A DNA stretch of 64,000 bases from JANMCE01 sp031410595 (GCA_031410595.1 JANNZM010000076.1:1-64000); one strand, 5' to 3'; positions 18,540 through 26,932 are shown, counted from the first letter of the stretch. The notes: generated by a model from the letters alone, not told the origin. Made by a program: numbers and translations.

Positions 18540-19432
18540 CAGTTCAGTTCCGACATCTTCGTGCGTGGCGTCGCCTTCGCCAGCAGTTCGCGGATGACGG
18601 CGTCGATCTCGTGCGGGTCGCTCGGGGGCTCGGTGATATGCGGCCCACGAATCCAGCCCTGAGCGATGCCGAGGATGACGCCCGACGACTCGATGATCTG
18701 CCCAGTGACATCGGCCGACTGGGTGGACGCAAGCCACGTGACGACCGGTGCGACCCACTCGGGGCCGAAGCGGTTGAGCATCTCGTCGGGCAGGCCAAGA
18801 TCTTCGGTGAGACGGGTAAGGGCGCCGGGGGCGATGGCGTTGACGGTGACGCCGTAGCGGCCCAGTTCCTCGGCGGCGATCTGGGTGAAACCGGCGATGC
18901 CGGCCTTGGCTGCGCCGTAGTTGGTCTGGCCGACGTTGCCGTAGATACCCGATACCGACGTCGTGTTGATGATGCGGGCGTCGTTGGTGTGGCCCGCTTT
19001 GGATTGGTTGCGCCAGTACTCGGCGGCCACCCGGCTTGGCGCCCACGTGCCTTTGAGGTGCACCTTGATGACGGCGTCCCACTCGGCCTCGGACATGCCG
19101 AACAGCATGCGATCGCGCAGGATGCCGGCGTTGTTCACGAGCACGTCGAGGCGGCCGAACACGTCGATGGCCAGTTGGATCATGGCTTGGGCGTCGGCCA
19201 GCGAGCTGACGTCGCCGACGTGGGCGACCGCGTGGCCACCGGCGGCGATGATTTCGTTGACGACTTCCTCGGCCGGGCCGATGTCGCTGCCAGAGCCGTC
19301 GCGGTCCCCACCGAAGTCGTTGACAACCACGTTGGCGCCTTGAGCGGCCAGCATGAGGGCATATTCGCGGCCAATTCCTCGGCCAGCACCAGTTACGACG
19401 CAGACGCGTCCTTCGCACATTTTATCGGTCAC
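18539..19432 (-). CDS. SDR 3-hydroxyacyl-CoA dehydrogenase-like (MFE-2/17beta-HSD4 type)
   Basis: A 297-residue short-chain dehydrogenase with VVTGAGRGIGREYAL, the extended VVVNDFGGDRDGSG insert, NNAGILRDRMLFGM, the catalytic Tyr-Lys in TNYGAAKAG and VNAIAPGALTR. The DFGG insert and ILRDRM motif are hallmarks of the dehydrogenase domain of multifunctional enzyme 2 and of ChsB1-type enzymes in actinobacterial sterol degradation. It would oxidise 3-hydroxyacyl-CoA before the thiolase. It is first in the minus-strand operon, divergent from the crotonase at 19574, with a shared operator-like box between them. The paralogue at 57328 is very similar in motif pattern. Confidence 0.9.
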   Translation of the reverse strand: MTDKMCEGRVCVVTGAGRGIGREYALMLAAQGANVVVNDFGGDRDGSGSDIGPAEEVVNEIIAAGGHAVAHVGDVSSLADAQAMIQLAIDVFGRLDVLVNNAGILRDRMLFGMSEAEWDAVIKVHLKGTWAPSRVAAEYWRNQSKAGHTNDARIINTTSVSGIYGNVGQTNYGAAKAGIAGFTQIAAEELGRYGVTVNAIAPGALTRLTEDLGLPDEMLNRFGPEWVAPVVTWLASTQSADVTGQIIESSGVILGIAQGWIRGPHITEPPSDPHEIDAVIRELLAKATPRTKMSELN

Positions 19433-19474
19433 GTCGCGACTCTATTCGCGTCGTGGGCCCATCAAAGATTCGAG

Positions 19475-19490
19475 CTGACACAACCGTCAA
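19475..19490. promoter_or_regulatory. Predicted operator, CTGAC-N6-GTCAA
   Basis: CTGAC ACAACC GTCAA sits between the divergent SDR-thiolase-ACAD operon (start 19432) and the crotonase (start 19574). It has the same 6-bp spacing as the other copies. Confidence 0.5.
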
Positions 19491-19573
19491 GTCTTGGGAC
19501 TCGACCCGATACTGTCGTGCCGAAGATCTTGCTCGGCGCGCTGTCGGAGCATTCATCAGGAGGCCGTTCGCGT

Positions 19574-20398
19574 ATGTTCGCCAGCTTTGAACACATCACC
19601 GTCGAAGTGGCGGACGGAGTAGCCATCGTGAGCCTCAACCGGCCTCCGGTCAACGCGCTGGCCTCGCAAACCTTCGAGGAAATCGCGCTGGCCATGGAAG
19701 GTTTGTCGACCGGTCGCGACGCCGCGGCGATCATCCTGCAAGCCGCCCCCGGTTCTCGCGTGTTCTGCGGCGGCGTCGATCTACAGGACTCACCTCGCCG
19801 GTTTCGCCCGGATGGTCGACCGGCTGACGGCGAGCCCAAAGGCGATGCCCGGGACCAGGTCGACCCCGGACGCCTGCCCCGCCGCTGCTTCGAATCCATT
19901 TTCAACGGTGGCCTGCCGGTGATTGCCGCCGTCCACGGCCGTGTGATCGGGGCCGGCGTGGCCATCGTCGCATCGTGCGACTTGGTTATCGCATCCACCA
20001 CGGCGACCTTCCAGTTGGCGGAGATCAACGTCGGAGTTCTCGGCGGTGTCCGGCACACCCAGCGCCTGTGCGGCCCGTTCTTGGCCAAGCGCATGTTCCT
20101 CACGGGCGAGGAGGTCCGAGCCGAAGAGGTCTCTCGCCGCGGCGGTTCTATCGAGGCCATTGTCGAACCCGACGATCTCCGTGCTCACGCCGTCGCTCTG
20201 GCAAAGGTGATCAGCTGTAAGAGTCCGATCGCCGTCCGCCTCGCCAAGGAATCTGCTAATCGAGTGGAAGCAATGTCGCTGCACGACGGCTACCGCACCG
20301 AGCAGGACTACACCCAACGCATCCGCCGCCACACCGACTCCACCGAAGCCCGCCTCGCCATTGCTGAAAAGCGCCCCCCGGCCTTTGGCTGGGAATGA
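19574..20398 (+). CDS. Enoyl-CoA hydratase/isomerase family protein
   Basis: ATG 19574 is preceded by AGGAGG at 19557-19562, which settles the start; the much longer open frame upstream is antisense to the SDR gene. The 274-residue protein has crotonase loops SRVFCGGVDLQ and VHGRVIGAGVAIV. The first hydratase glutamate is kept (FQLAEINVG) while the second is replaced (AKRMFLTG). It is divergent from the acyl-CoA dehydrogenase, thiolase and SDR operon and shares a control region with it, so it may supply the missing hydratase or isomerase step of that cycle. Confidence 0.87.
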   Translation: MFASFEHITVEVADGVAIVSLNRPPVNALASQTFEEIALAMEGLSTGRDAAAIILQAAPGSRVFCGGVDLQDSPRRFRPDGRPADGEPKGDARDQVDPGRLPRRCFESIFNGGLPVIAAVHGRVIGAGVAIVASCDLVIASTTATFQLAEINVGVLGGVRHTQRLCGPFLAKRMFLTGEEVRAEEVSRRGGSIEAIVEPDDLRAHAVALAKVISCKSPIAVRLAKESANRVEAMSLHDGYRTEQDYTQRIRRHTDSTEARLAIAEKRPPAFGWE

Positions 20399-20449
20399 CC
20401 CACCCCCCGACATTTCACCTAAGTTTCCCGTGAACAAAGGAGTCGCCCC

Positions 20450-21517
20450 GTGATCTTGGAATCGCTTGATGTAGGCCTTGACCAGCTTGAAGCGCGCACC
20501 GGATGGGCGATCAAGCCCCAGGGCGCGTGCAAGGGTGAAGTGTGTGTTCCGCTGCCGGTCGGTGCCGTAGTGAATGGCACCGTCAACGCTGCGGTCTTGG
20601 CCGAACGCCTGGGCATGCCGCTGGTTGCTGATGTTTCCCACGGGGTCTGGGCACTCGGGCCCGAGACATCAATCACCGGCCGGGCGCTGACCACGGCGGT
20701 AGCACCCGACATCATCTTGCCCGACATCAACGGAAATCCCGTGCGCATCGCCGACCTGCGGCCGAAGAAGGTGGTGGTCGTCTCGTGGGCCTCGTGGTGA
20801 GGTTGCCGACTTGATCTGCCCGTGTGGCAGGCACTGCGAACCCAACTGCTTCCCTTCGGTATAGAGATCGTTACCGTCGCTCTCGACGTCGGTGGGGTCG
20901 ACGCTGTCCGGAAGTGGATTGACGCCGCGAAGCCCGAGCACCCGTCACTGATAGACGTCGCCCACATCACCGATGATCTGCTCGGTTTTGTCAACGTACC
21001 TAGCTCGGTGTGGATCGACGAGCACGGCATGATCGTGCGGCCTGCCGAACCAGCCTGGCCCGGGTCAACGCCGGTTATCGACATGCTGCCGGCCATGACC
21101 GACCACCTTCCGCCCGAACGTCGAGGGGTGGTCGACGAAGTACTCAAAATGAAGATCGACCCCGCCCTGTCGCTCGCCATGCTGCTCGATTGGGCGGAAA
21201 AGGGTGCCGACAGCCAGTACGTGCTTTCACCCGATGAGGTCATCGCACGCTCTCATCCTCGTGGCGATGACGAGGCTCGCGCCGCCGCCCATTTCGAACT
21301 CGGCCAGCACCTCTTTGCCCACGGTGACCACGATGCCGCGGTTCCGCATTGGCGTGAGGCCCATCGGCTTTACCCCGCCAACTGGACGTACAAACGTCAA
21401 GCCTGGAACCTGGAAGCGGGCGATACCGTCACCCCGTCGGACCGCTACGACGGCAGTTGGCTCGTTGACGTCCGTGCCGCCGGCGCCGAAAACTATTATC
21501 CCGCCATCCTGCCGTGA
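20450..21517 (+). CDS. Probable ResA-like selenoprotein with in-frame TGA (Sec)
   Basis: GTG 20450 with AAAGGAG upstream opens a single frame of 355 residues broken only by TGA at 20798-20800 (residue 117). Around it the protein reads VVVSWASW-U-GCRLDLPVW, which matches the WAxxUGC redox motif I recall for a ResA/TlpA-like selenoprotein group. The protein continues as a thioredoxin fold (IVTVALDVGG, VPSSVWIDEHG) after the TGA. A TPR-like C-terminal helix pair follows (AHFELGQHLFAHGDHDAAV). An N-terminal CKGEVC pair may be a second redox site. A hairpin just after the TGA could be the SECIS. No signal peptide is seen, so it is probably cytoplasmic. Without Sec insertion the gene would give a 116-residue stub. 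The next gene overlaps its stop. Confidence 0.8.
20798..20832 (+). promoter_or_regulatory. Candidate bacterial SECIS element after the Sec TGA
   Basis: The TGA is followed after 15 nt by a stem CTGCC (20816-20820), loop CGTGT and GGCAG (20826-20830). The apical loop begins 20 nt after the TGA and has a G in its second position, both within the range I know for SelB-recognised bacterial SECIS elements. The stem is short, so folding should be tested. Confidence 0.55.
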
Positions 21518-21954
21518 CCGCCGCCGACCGGAACGAGGTCGCGGTTCGAGACTTCCTCAATCGGCTGCACGATCTGGTGTTTCCCGATCTTCACGCCGCG
21601 TTCGTTTCGTTTGCAACCGACGCGACCTACCAGTCGCTGGTTCCGGCCCGCCAGCCGATCGTTGGTACCGCAGCTATCAAGGCCGAGCTCACGCAGCAGT
21701 TCACCCGATACAAGGAATGCGAGTGCGAGATGATCGCGGTCGCTTCCAACGAGCGCTACGTCTTCACCGAACGCCGTGATCACGTCACCATGCTTGCGTT
21801 CGATAAGCGCATCTATTCCAGCGTCAACGCCGTGTTCGAGTTCAACGACGTCGGCCAGATCATCTCCTGGCGCGAGTACTGGGATGCCCTCGACATTGCA
21901 CAACAACTTGGCCTTGATGCCGAAGGCATGAAACGCCTCCACGGCATCACCTAG
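21514..21954 (+). CDS. SnoaL-like/NTF2-fold protein
   Basis: A GTG at 21514 overlaps the selenoprotein stop by four bases, so the two are translationally coupled. The 146-residue product follows the NTF2-like pattern: VRDFLNRLHDLVFPDLHAAF with an early alpha-helical part, and VFEFNDVGQIISWREYWDAL at the end. That last Asp/Trp/Arg/Tyr segment resembles limonene-epoxide-hydrolase-like proteins. The reaction is unknown. Coupling to a redox selenoprotein is unusual and might mean the two act on one substrate. Confidence 0.75.
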   Translation: MTAADRNEVAVRDFLNRLHDLVFPDLHAAFVSFATDATYQSLVPARQPIVGTAAIKAELTQQFTRYKECECEMIAVASNERYVFTERRDHVTMLAFDKRIYSSVNAVFEFNDVGQIISWREYWDALDIAQQLGLDAEGMKRLHGIT

Positions 21955-21977
21955 CCGAGTCGTGCAATTCTGATGGG

Positions 21978-22607
21978 ATGACATCGATGACGATCGACGC
22001 AGCGGTCGAATGGGCGACACGCCGGGTTGCTATCCCGGGTCGCACATTGCTCGGCGTAACCGGCTGCCCGGGAGCGGGCAAGTCGACCCTATCGGGCCGT
22101 ATCGCCCAAGCGCTTGGGCCTCAGCAGTGCGTGATCGTGCCGATGGACGGATTCCACCTCGACAACGCGGTACTTGAGGCGCACGGCACCCGGAATCGCA
22201 AGGGGGCCCCCGGCACCTTCGACGCGGCGGGGTATGCATCGCTTCTGGGCCGATTGCGCAACCAGACGCCCGGCGAGGTCGTGTACGCGCCACGATACGA
22301 ACGCGAACTGAGCACGTCGATAGCTGGGGCGATCGAGGTTTTGGCGGACGTGAGATTGGTGATCACCGAAGGCAACTACCTGCTACTCAACGATGGCCCG
22401 TGGGCATCCGTACGGCCGATGCTTCACGCGTGCTGGTTTGCGTCCGTGCCCGACGAGCTTCGGGTATCCCGCTTGATCGCCCGGCACATTGCCTTCGGCA
22501 AGACCCCAGCCGCGGCCGAAGAGTGGGTCCGACGTAGCGATGAGGCCAACGCTGCGCTGGTGACCGCCTCCGCTGCACGGGCCGACGCTTGGGTTGCGAT
22601 CGACTGA
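21978..22607 (+). CDS. P-loop nucleoside/phosphoribulokinase-like kinase
   Basis: A 209-residue P-loop protein with GVTGCPGAGKSTLSG at about 26-40 and a second conserved VPMDGFHLDNAVL segment typical of the uridine-kinase, pantothenate-kinase and phosphoribulokinase family. A later VITEGNYLLL is the usual catalytic-region motif of the subgroup annotated as nucleoside/nucleotide or fructose kinases (YggC/FrcK-like). It probably phosphorylates a small hydroxylated substrate with ATP. It starts 23 bp after the SnoaL gene in the same direction and may be co-transcribed. Confidence 0.8.
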   Translation: MTSMTIDAAVEWATRRVAIPGRTLLGVTGCPGAGKSTLSGRIAQALGPQQCVIVPMDGFHLDNAVLEAHGTRNRKGAPGTFDAAGYASLLGRLRNQTPGEVVYAPRYERELSTSIAGAIEVLADVRLVITEGNYLLLNDGPWASVRPMLHACWFASVPDELRVSRLIARHIAFGKTPAAAEEWVRRSDEANAALVTASAARADAWVAID

Positions 22608-22694
22608 GGTGATTCGTGCCATCGGTTTCAACGGCGCGTGAAGACCGACCGTCAACGATAACCAAGGTGGTGACGGTGCGGTGGACAGCCTCGG

Positions 22695-23420
22695 CTACGA
22701 CGCTGGACGAACCCGAGGACCCGGAGTAAAGGTCACCGGGAGGCGACGGACGGCGTAGACGCTGCCGCAGTCCTCGAAGCGCTCGACGCCATCCCACTGG
22801 ACCTGGAAGTCCGACAGGCGGGTGAACACGCCGCGGAACAACGTGGCCAACATGAGCCGGGCGTGATGGGACCCGAGGCAACGATGCGGGCCAAGACCAA
22901 AGGCCATATGCCGGTTGCTGGTGCGATCGATGTCGATCTTCTCCGGGTCAGGAAACGCCTGCGGGTCGCGGTTGGCAGCCCAGTACATCATGAGAACCTT
23001 CTGGCCTTCGGACATCTGCTCGCCGTGAAACTCGACGTCCTTGGTTACTCGCCGATACAGCCCGCCACTGGGCCCGGCGATTCGTAAGAACTCTTCGATC
23101 ACCGTTGGCGTCCGGTCGACGGAGTCGATCATCTGCTGACGCAACGCCGGGTCCTTGTCGATGAGCAGCAGGGAGTTACCGGTCGTGCCCGACGTGGTGT
23201 CCATACCGCCGAGCAGTACGAGCATGGCGAAGTTCGTGAGTTCGGAATCGGTGAGTAGTCGACCGTTCATTGGCGTTCGCATCATGTCGCTGAACAGGTC
23301 GTCGCCCATCTTTTCGCGGCGGCGGGCGATCTCCATGCCGATGTTCTCGTACATGCTCATGATGCCGGCCATGCTGCGCTCGGGGTCGTGCACCCCGTCA
23401 TGGATGAGCGCGTGGACCAT
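22695..23420 (-). pseudogene. Cytochrome P450, N-terminal third missing
   Basis: Only the C-terminal 240 or so residues of a P450 remain. The I-helix oxygen-activating motif (LGGMDTTSG), the K-helix ExxR (EEFLR), and the heme loop FGLGPHRCLGSHHAR with the Cys ligand are intact, and the end looks complete. The normal first 170-200 residues (A to H helices) are absent. Upstream the frame becomes non-homologous around 23425, and an intact phosphotransferase begins 92 bp away on the other strand. A deletion or rearrangement most likely removed the 5' part, so no active P450 is expected. Confidence 0.8.
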
Positions 23421-23511
23421 CGAGGTGGGATGGCGAAGTCGGCCACGCCTACATCGAGCGATCGGACTTTCAAAATGCGTTTCCCGCCGAACTGCACGCT
23501 CCGGAGGCCTC

Positions 23512-24612
23512 ATGAACAAAGAGACGGGTGACGACGGCCGCTCTCGTGCCGACGCCGAGGCGCGCGAACTGATCCAGCTCAAGCGCACCGAACGCGACCC
23601 CGAACGAATGCGGTCTGTCCTGCGCGACTGGCTTGTGCCGCGAATCTCGCCGCGAGGTTCGCTTGCGGTGTCGCCGATGTCTTTGCCAGATGGGACCGGC
23701 GTCGCGAACGAGACACTCATGTTTGATGCGACCTGGTCTGCGGAAGGTCGAGACACGACCGAGGGTTTTGTTGTTCGGATCGCCAGTAGCGATCCGCTGT
23801 ACCTTGGTGCCGACATCAGCGTGCATCACGATGTGTACGAGGCGCTCGCCGATGTCGAGGGTGTACCGGTACCACGCGTGTACGGGTTTGAACCCGACCC
23901 GTCGTTGCTCGGTGCGCCGTTCTTCGTCATGGAACGCAAGTACGGACGCGTGCCCGGCGATCAGCCGTCCTGGGTGACATCCGGGTTTGTCGTGGAGGCC
24001 ACGCCGAAGGAGCGTCGCGCCATGTGGGACAACTCGGTTGCGGTGCTCGCAGCACTCCACCGGGCTGATGCATCGCGATTCCACTTTCTCCTTCCGCGAA
24101 ATGACCTGAGCGGCCTGGCCGACCATCTCGCCTACTGGCGGCGGTGGCTCGACGACCCTTCCACCGGGGCCATGCATGACACCGTCGAGCAGGGTTATGC
24201 ATGGCTGACGGAGCATCTGCCGGCCATGCAACCGACGGCGTTGTCCTGGGGTGACTCTCGGTTCGCCAACATCATGTTCGACGGCACGCGGGTCGCTGCA
24301 ATTTTCGACTGGGACACGGTCTCACTCGCCGGTCCCGGGGCCGATCTCGGATGGTGGCGGTTTATGGACGGGCTCGATGGCATCGGGACGGCCGACCATC
24401 TCGTCGAGCGGTGGCAGGACCTCAGCGGGATGGTGGCGACCGACATCGAGTTCTACGACGTCTTCACCACGTTCCGGCTGAGCGCGATCCTCATGCGGCT
24501 CTTCGGTCAGATGGGTCGCGCCGGCACAATTCCCAGCGAGGTGGCCGAGCAGCAGGCCCGAAACAGCGCACCGGTCCAAGCTCTCGCGGCGCAGCTGCTT
24601 GCTTTCCGGTGA
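23512..24612 (+). CDS. Aminoglycoside/choline-kinase-like phosphotransferase (ACAD10/11 type)
   Basis: ATG 23512 with CGGAGG at 23502-23507 sets the start; the longer frame upstream is shadow of the P450 fragment. The 366-residue protein has the kinase-like fold: ANETLMFDATW in the N-lobe, LSWGDSRFANIMFDG as catalytic loop (Asp and Asn kept, His replaced by Trp), and IFDWDTVSLAGPGADLGWW as metal-binding DFG-equivalent. In actinobacteria such proteins are found next to acyl-CoA dehydrogenases, and the related ACAD10/11 kinase domain of animals phosphorylates 4-hydroxyacyl-CoA. A similar lipid-kinase role is inferred. The gene appears intact amid decayed neighbours. Confidence 0.82.
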   Translation: MNKETGDDGRSRADAEARELIQLKRTERDPERMRSVLRDWLVPRISPRGSLAVSPMSLPDGTGVANETLMFDATWSAEGRDTTEGFVVRIASSDPLYLGADISVHHDVYEALADVEGVPVPRVYGFEPDPSLLGAPFFVMERKYGRVPGDQPSWVTSGFVVEATPKERRAMWDNSVAVLAALHRADASRFHFLLPRNDLSGLADHLAYWRRWLDDPSTGAMHDTVEQGYAWLTEHLPAMQPTALSWGDSRFANIMFDGTRVAAIFDWDTVSLAGPGADLGWWRFMDGLDGIGTADHLVERWQDLSGMVATDIEFYDVFTTFRLSAILMRLFGQMGRAGTIPSEVAEQQARNSAPVQALAAQLLAFR

Positions 24613-24659
24613 CGAATCGCCCAGCTGCCAGCTGACGAGGACACTACCAAGGGGAACCG

Positions 24660-25170
24660 AGTGAGCAACTCATGCATCGCCCCATCGCTCTCGACGTTCA
24701 CGAAGACGAACGCCGTCCACTCGAAGTCCGTCAGGTCACCGCCGGTAGCGTCGGCGACCGCTCGGATCTCGGTGACCGACCGCTCGTAACGCTCGGGGGA
24801 GTAGAGGTACGGCATCCAGCCGTCACCTAGCGGGGCAGCCCGGCGCATCGCCGCCGGTTGCCGACCGGCCATGATGATTGGTCGGTCTCCCGACTGTGCT
24901 GGTGCCGGGTGAATACGCACATCGTCGAAGTGGAAATGGCGACGGTGATGGCTCGTCGGCTCTGCCGTCCACAGTTGTCGGAGCAGACCGATCGTTTCGT
25001 CAGCTCGGCAACCCACTGGGCCAGGGCCGACAGGCGCCAAGAGAACCATCGCCTCGGGAGTTGGGCCGGGAGAGGCGACATGCCCGCCCACCCACAATGA
25101 GTCGATCGGCAGCGATTCGAAGGCCGCCACCTGCCCGGCCGAACCATCGGTTACAAGCCCGTAAGGAACC
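24660..25170 (-). pseudogene. LLM-class F420-dependent oxidoreductase, degraded
   Basis: The frame reads as a broken luciferase-like oxidoreductase. It begins VPYGLVTDG with the start codon lost (GTT in place of ATG/GTG). It has DSLWVGGHVASPGPTPEAMV, then jumps to RADETIGLLRQLW, so the middle that normally carries the cofactor loop is absent, roughly 50-60 residues. It recovers the typical DDVRIHPAPAQ and RRAAPLGDGWMPYLYSP segments, then degenerates about 60 residues before the usual end, close to the phosphotransferase gene. An internal deletion plus truncation make it non-functional. Confidence 0.7.
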
Positions 25171-25217
25171 GTGCCAGAGCTTCCCAAGCACGCCGCCTTG
25201 GATGTGGCGATCAACGG

Positions 25218-25643
25218 TCAACTGAGGGTGCCGGGCGGTGCGATCCAACGGGAGGGCTGCTTGCTGACCGCCACGATGTGGTCGAAGTCGCGGTCATAGT
25301 GAAGGATCGTCGATCCGTAGTGTTCGGCGGCCGCGGCGGTCAGCAGATCGACGACTCCCGCCGCTCGATGTTGGCTTGTTCGGGCCAACTCCCCCTGGAC
25401 GGCTCGGGCCCGCTGACAGATCTCAGGCGTGATCGGAAGATCAGTAAAGGCACCGAGGCGGCGAGCTGCAATATCGCGGTATTCCTCCGGTGAGCGCGCC
25501 GAGTACAGCACCTCTAGGTCGATTGTGACGCACGTAGCTAGCAAGCCGAGTCGGCCGAGTCGGGTCAGCTCGGTGCGCACTTCGGTGCTAGCGACGCGGG
25601 CGATGGCGCTGGTGTCGACAAGAAAGAGTCCAGCCGGTATCAC
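25218..25643 (-). CDS. vapC: VapC-type PIN-domain toxin ribonuclease
   Basis: A 141-residue PIN protein. The N-terminal FLVDTSAIARV carries the first acidic residue, VTIDLEVLYSA the next, and AAGVVDLLTAAAAEHYG plus LHYDRDFDHI the last ones, giving the acidic quartet of Mg-dependent VapC ribonucleases. Its start overlaps the antitoxin stop by four bases. VapC toxins cleave tRNA or rRNA when freed from VapB. The gene lies in a zone of broken metabolic genes, a common setting for such modules. Confidence 0.87.
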   Translation of the reverse strand: MIPAGLFLVDTSAIARVASTEVRTELTRLGRLGLLATCVTIDLEVLYSARSPEEYRDIAARRLGAFTDLPITPEICQRARAVQGELARTSQHRAAGVVDLLTAAAAEHYGSTILHYDRDFDHIVAVSKQPSRWIAPPGTLS

Positions 25644-25846
25644 CGTCGGGCGGCCTGGCGAACCTCAGGCTTCGCGAGGTCAGGCGAGCCCCAGATCAGG
25701 TCGTCATCGAAGGCGTTCGCCAGCCGACGACGCCCCGCGACAAATGCCAGAGCAGCGTTGACCGTATCGACCTTGCTAGACGTGCCCAACTCCCGCGCAG
25801 CATCGGAAAGTATGCCTTGGTCAATATCGATCGTCGTGCGAGCCAT
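25640..25846 (-). CDS. vapB: VapB-type ribbon-helix-helix antitoxin
   Basis: A 68-residue protein: MARTTIDIDQGIL is the DNA-binding beta-strand, and the middle helices (VDTVNAALAF) complete the ribbon-helix-helix. The C-terminal tail (DDDLIWGSPDL) would wrap the toxin. It precedes vapC with an ATGA-type overlap. A perfect palindrome 6 bp upstream of its start is the likely autoregulatory site. Confidence 0.85.
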   Translation of the reverse strand: MARTTIDIDQGILSDAARELGTSSKVDTVNAALAFVAGRRRLANAFDDDLIWGSPDLAKPEVRQAARR

Positions 25847-25851
25847 CTGGC

Positions 25852-25863
25852 CATGATATCATG
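25852..25863. promoter_or_regulatory. Palindrome upstream of vapBC, probable autoregulatory operator
   Basis: CATGATATCATG is a perfect 12-bp palindrome just upstream of the vapB start at 25846. Ribbon-helix-helix antitoxins bind such sites in their own promoter. Confidence 0.5.
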
Positions 25864-25895
25864 CTAGCCATTAAAGATGCATGAAAAGATGCGTG

Positions 25896-25985
25896 TCAGC
25901 CGATGGTTTGGGCTTCACGGAGGGCTTGGATTTCGTCGGGGGTGAAGCCAGCGTGGCGCAGGGCCGTCGTTTCGCTGCCACTGGC
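25896..25985 (-). pseudogene. CoA-transferase (CaiB-like) C-terminal relic
   Basis: About 29 codons ending at a TGA read GSETTALRHAGFTPDEIQAL, the usual last helix pair of CaiB/BaiF type III CoA-transferases. No further homology is found upstream, because the SMP-30 gene begins at 26006 on the other strand. It looks like a fragment left when the rest of the gene was lost. Confidence 0.5.
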
Positions 25986-26005
25986 AGCCGAGTACGATCC
26001 CCGCG

Positions 26006-26932
26006 GTGATCGACTTCGACTTCTCGATGAGGGTCATCGCCGAGGGGCTGCTCTTTCCCGAAGGACCGGTGCCGCTGGCCGACGGATCCGTGCTCTTCGT
26101 CGAGTTGGCCCGTGGCACGCTTTCTCGGGCCTTCGGTGAGGGGCGGGTCGAGGTGGTGGCTGACCTGGGCGGTTCGCCAAATGGAGCCGCACTCGGCCCC
26201 GACGGCCGGGTCTACGTCTGCAACAACGGCGGCGTGAAGTTCGTGGCCGACGACGGCAAGCTGCGACCTGTTGGCTATGTGCCCGAACCGGCGTGGATTG
26301 ACGTGGTGGACCTCTCGACCGGTCACCATGAACGCCTCTATGACCGCTGCGGCGAGCACACCCTGCGGGCCTGTAACGATCTCGTGTTTGATGCAACAGG
26401 TGGGTTCTATTTCACCGACAGCGGCAAAACCACGGCGGCCACAGTCGAGCATGGTGGTCTGTATTACGCGTTGGCCGACGGCTCCAGCATCCGACGCATT
26501 GCGGCGCCCCTCACCACCCCCAACGGCGTCGGCCTCTCGCCCGATGGTCGCACCGTGTACGTGTCCGAAACCGCAACGGCACGACTGTGGGCATGGGACG
26601 TGACAGGCCCCGGTGAGCTGCGCAAGCTCAAGCAAGACGACATCGCCCACGGTGGTCGATTCATCATCGGTTCCGCGAACTTCCAACGGTTCGACAGCCT
26701 CGCCGTCACGGCGTCGGGAAAGATTCTGGTCGCCACGCTCACCCACGGCGGCATCAGCGAAATCTGGCCCGACGGCACCACGATGCGCTACCACCCGCTG
26801 CCCGACGGTCTTGTCACGAACGTCGCCTTCGGAGGCGAGGACCTATGCACGGCCTATGTCACGCTCGCCGACAGCGGGCGCCTCGTGGCCCTCAACTGGC
26901 ACGAACCCGGCCTCAAGCTTCACTTCACCTGA
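26006..26932 (+). CDS. SMP-30/gluconolactonase-like beta-propeller hydrolase
   Basis: A 308-residue six-bladed propeller protein beginning at GTG 26006. An in-frame ATG (MRVIAEGLLF) seven codons later is an alternative start. Early LLFPEGPVPLADGS includes the metal-binding Glu of the SMP-30 family; NGAALGPDGRVYVCNNGG, CNDLVFDATGGFYFTDSG and TPNGVGLSPDGRTVYVSE are the usual blade repeats, and the Asn/Asp ligands are in place. The family hydrolyses lactones (gluconolactone, or drug and lipid lactones in actinobacteria). It overlaps the next phosphotransferase start and forms a two-gene unit with it. Confidence 0.87.
   Translation: MIDFDFSMRVIAEGLLFPEGPVPLADGSVLFVELARGTLSRAFGEGRVEVVADLGGSPNGAALGPDGRVYVCNNGGVKFVADDGKLRPVGYVPEPAWIDVVDLSTGHHERLYDRCGEHTLRACNDLVFDATGGFYFTDSGKTTAATVEHGGLYYALADGSSIRRIAAPLTTPNGVGLSPDGRTVYVSETATARLWAWDVTGPGELRKLKQDDIAHGGRFIIGSANFQRFDSLAVTASGKILVATLTHGGISEIWPDGTTMRYHPLPDGLVTNVAFGGEDLCTAYVTLADSGRLVALNWHEPGLKLHFT

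Noticed and set aside
18540..19418. Extension of the thiolase frame upstream of 18539
   Set aside because: It lies inside the SDR gene in another frame, has Arg-rich random composition, and MGEAWIIDGTRSP is the normal thiolase start.
18611..19573. Long plus-strand open frame (321 codons) joined upstream of the crotonase at 19574
   Set aside because: It is antisense to the well-supported SDR gene, and the ribosome-binding site AGGAGG fixes the crotonase start at 19574.
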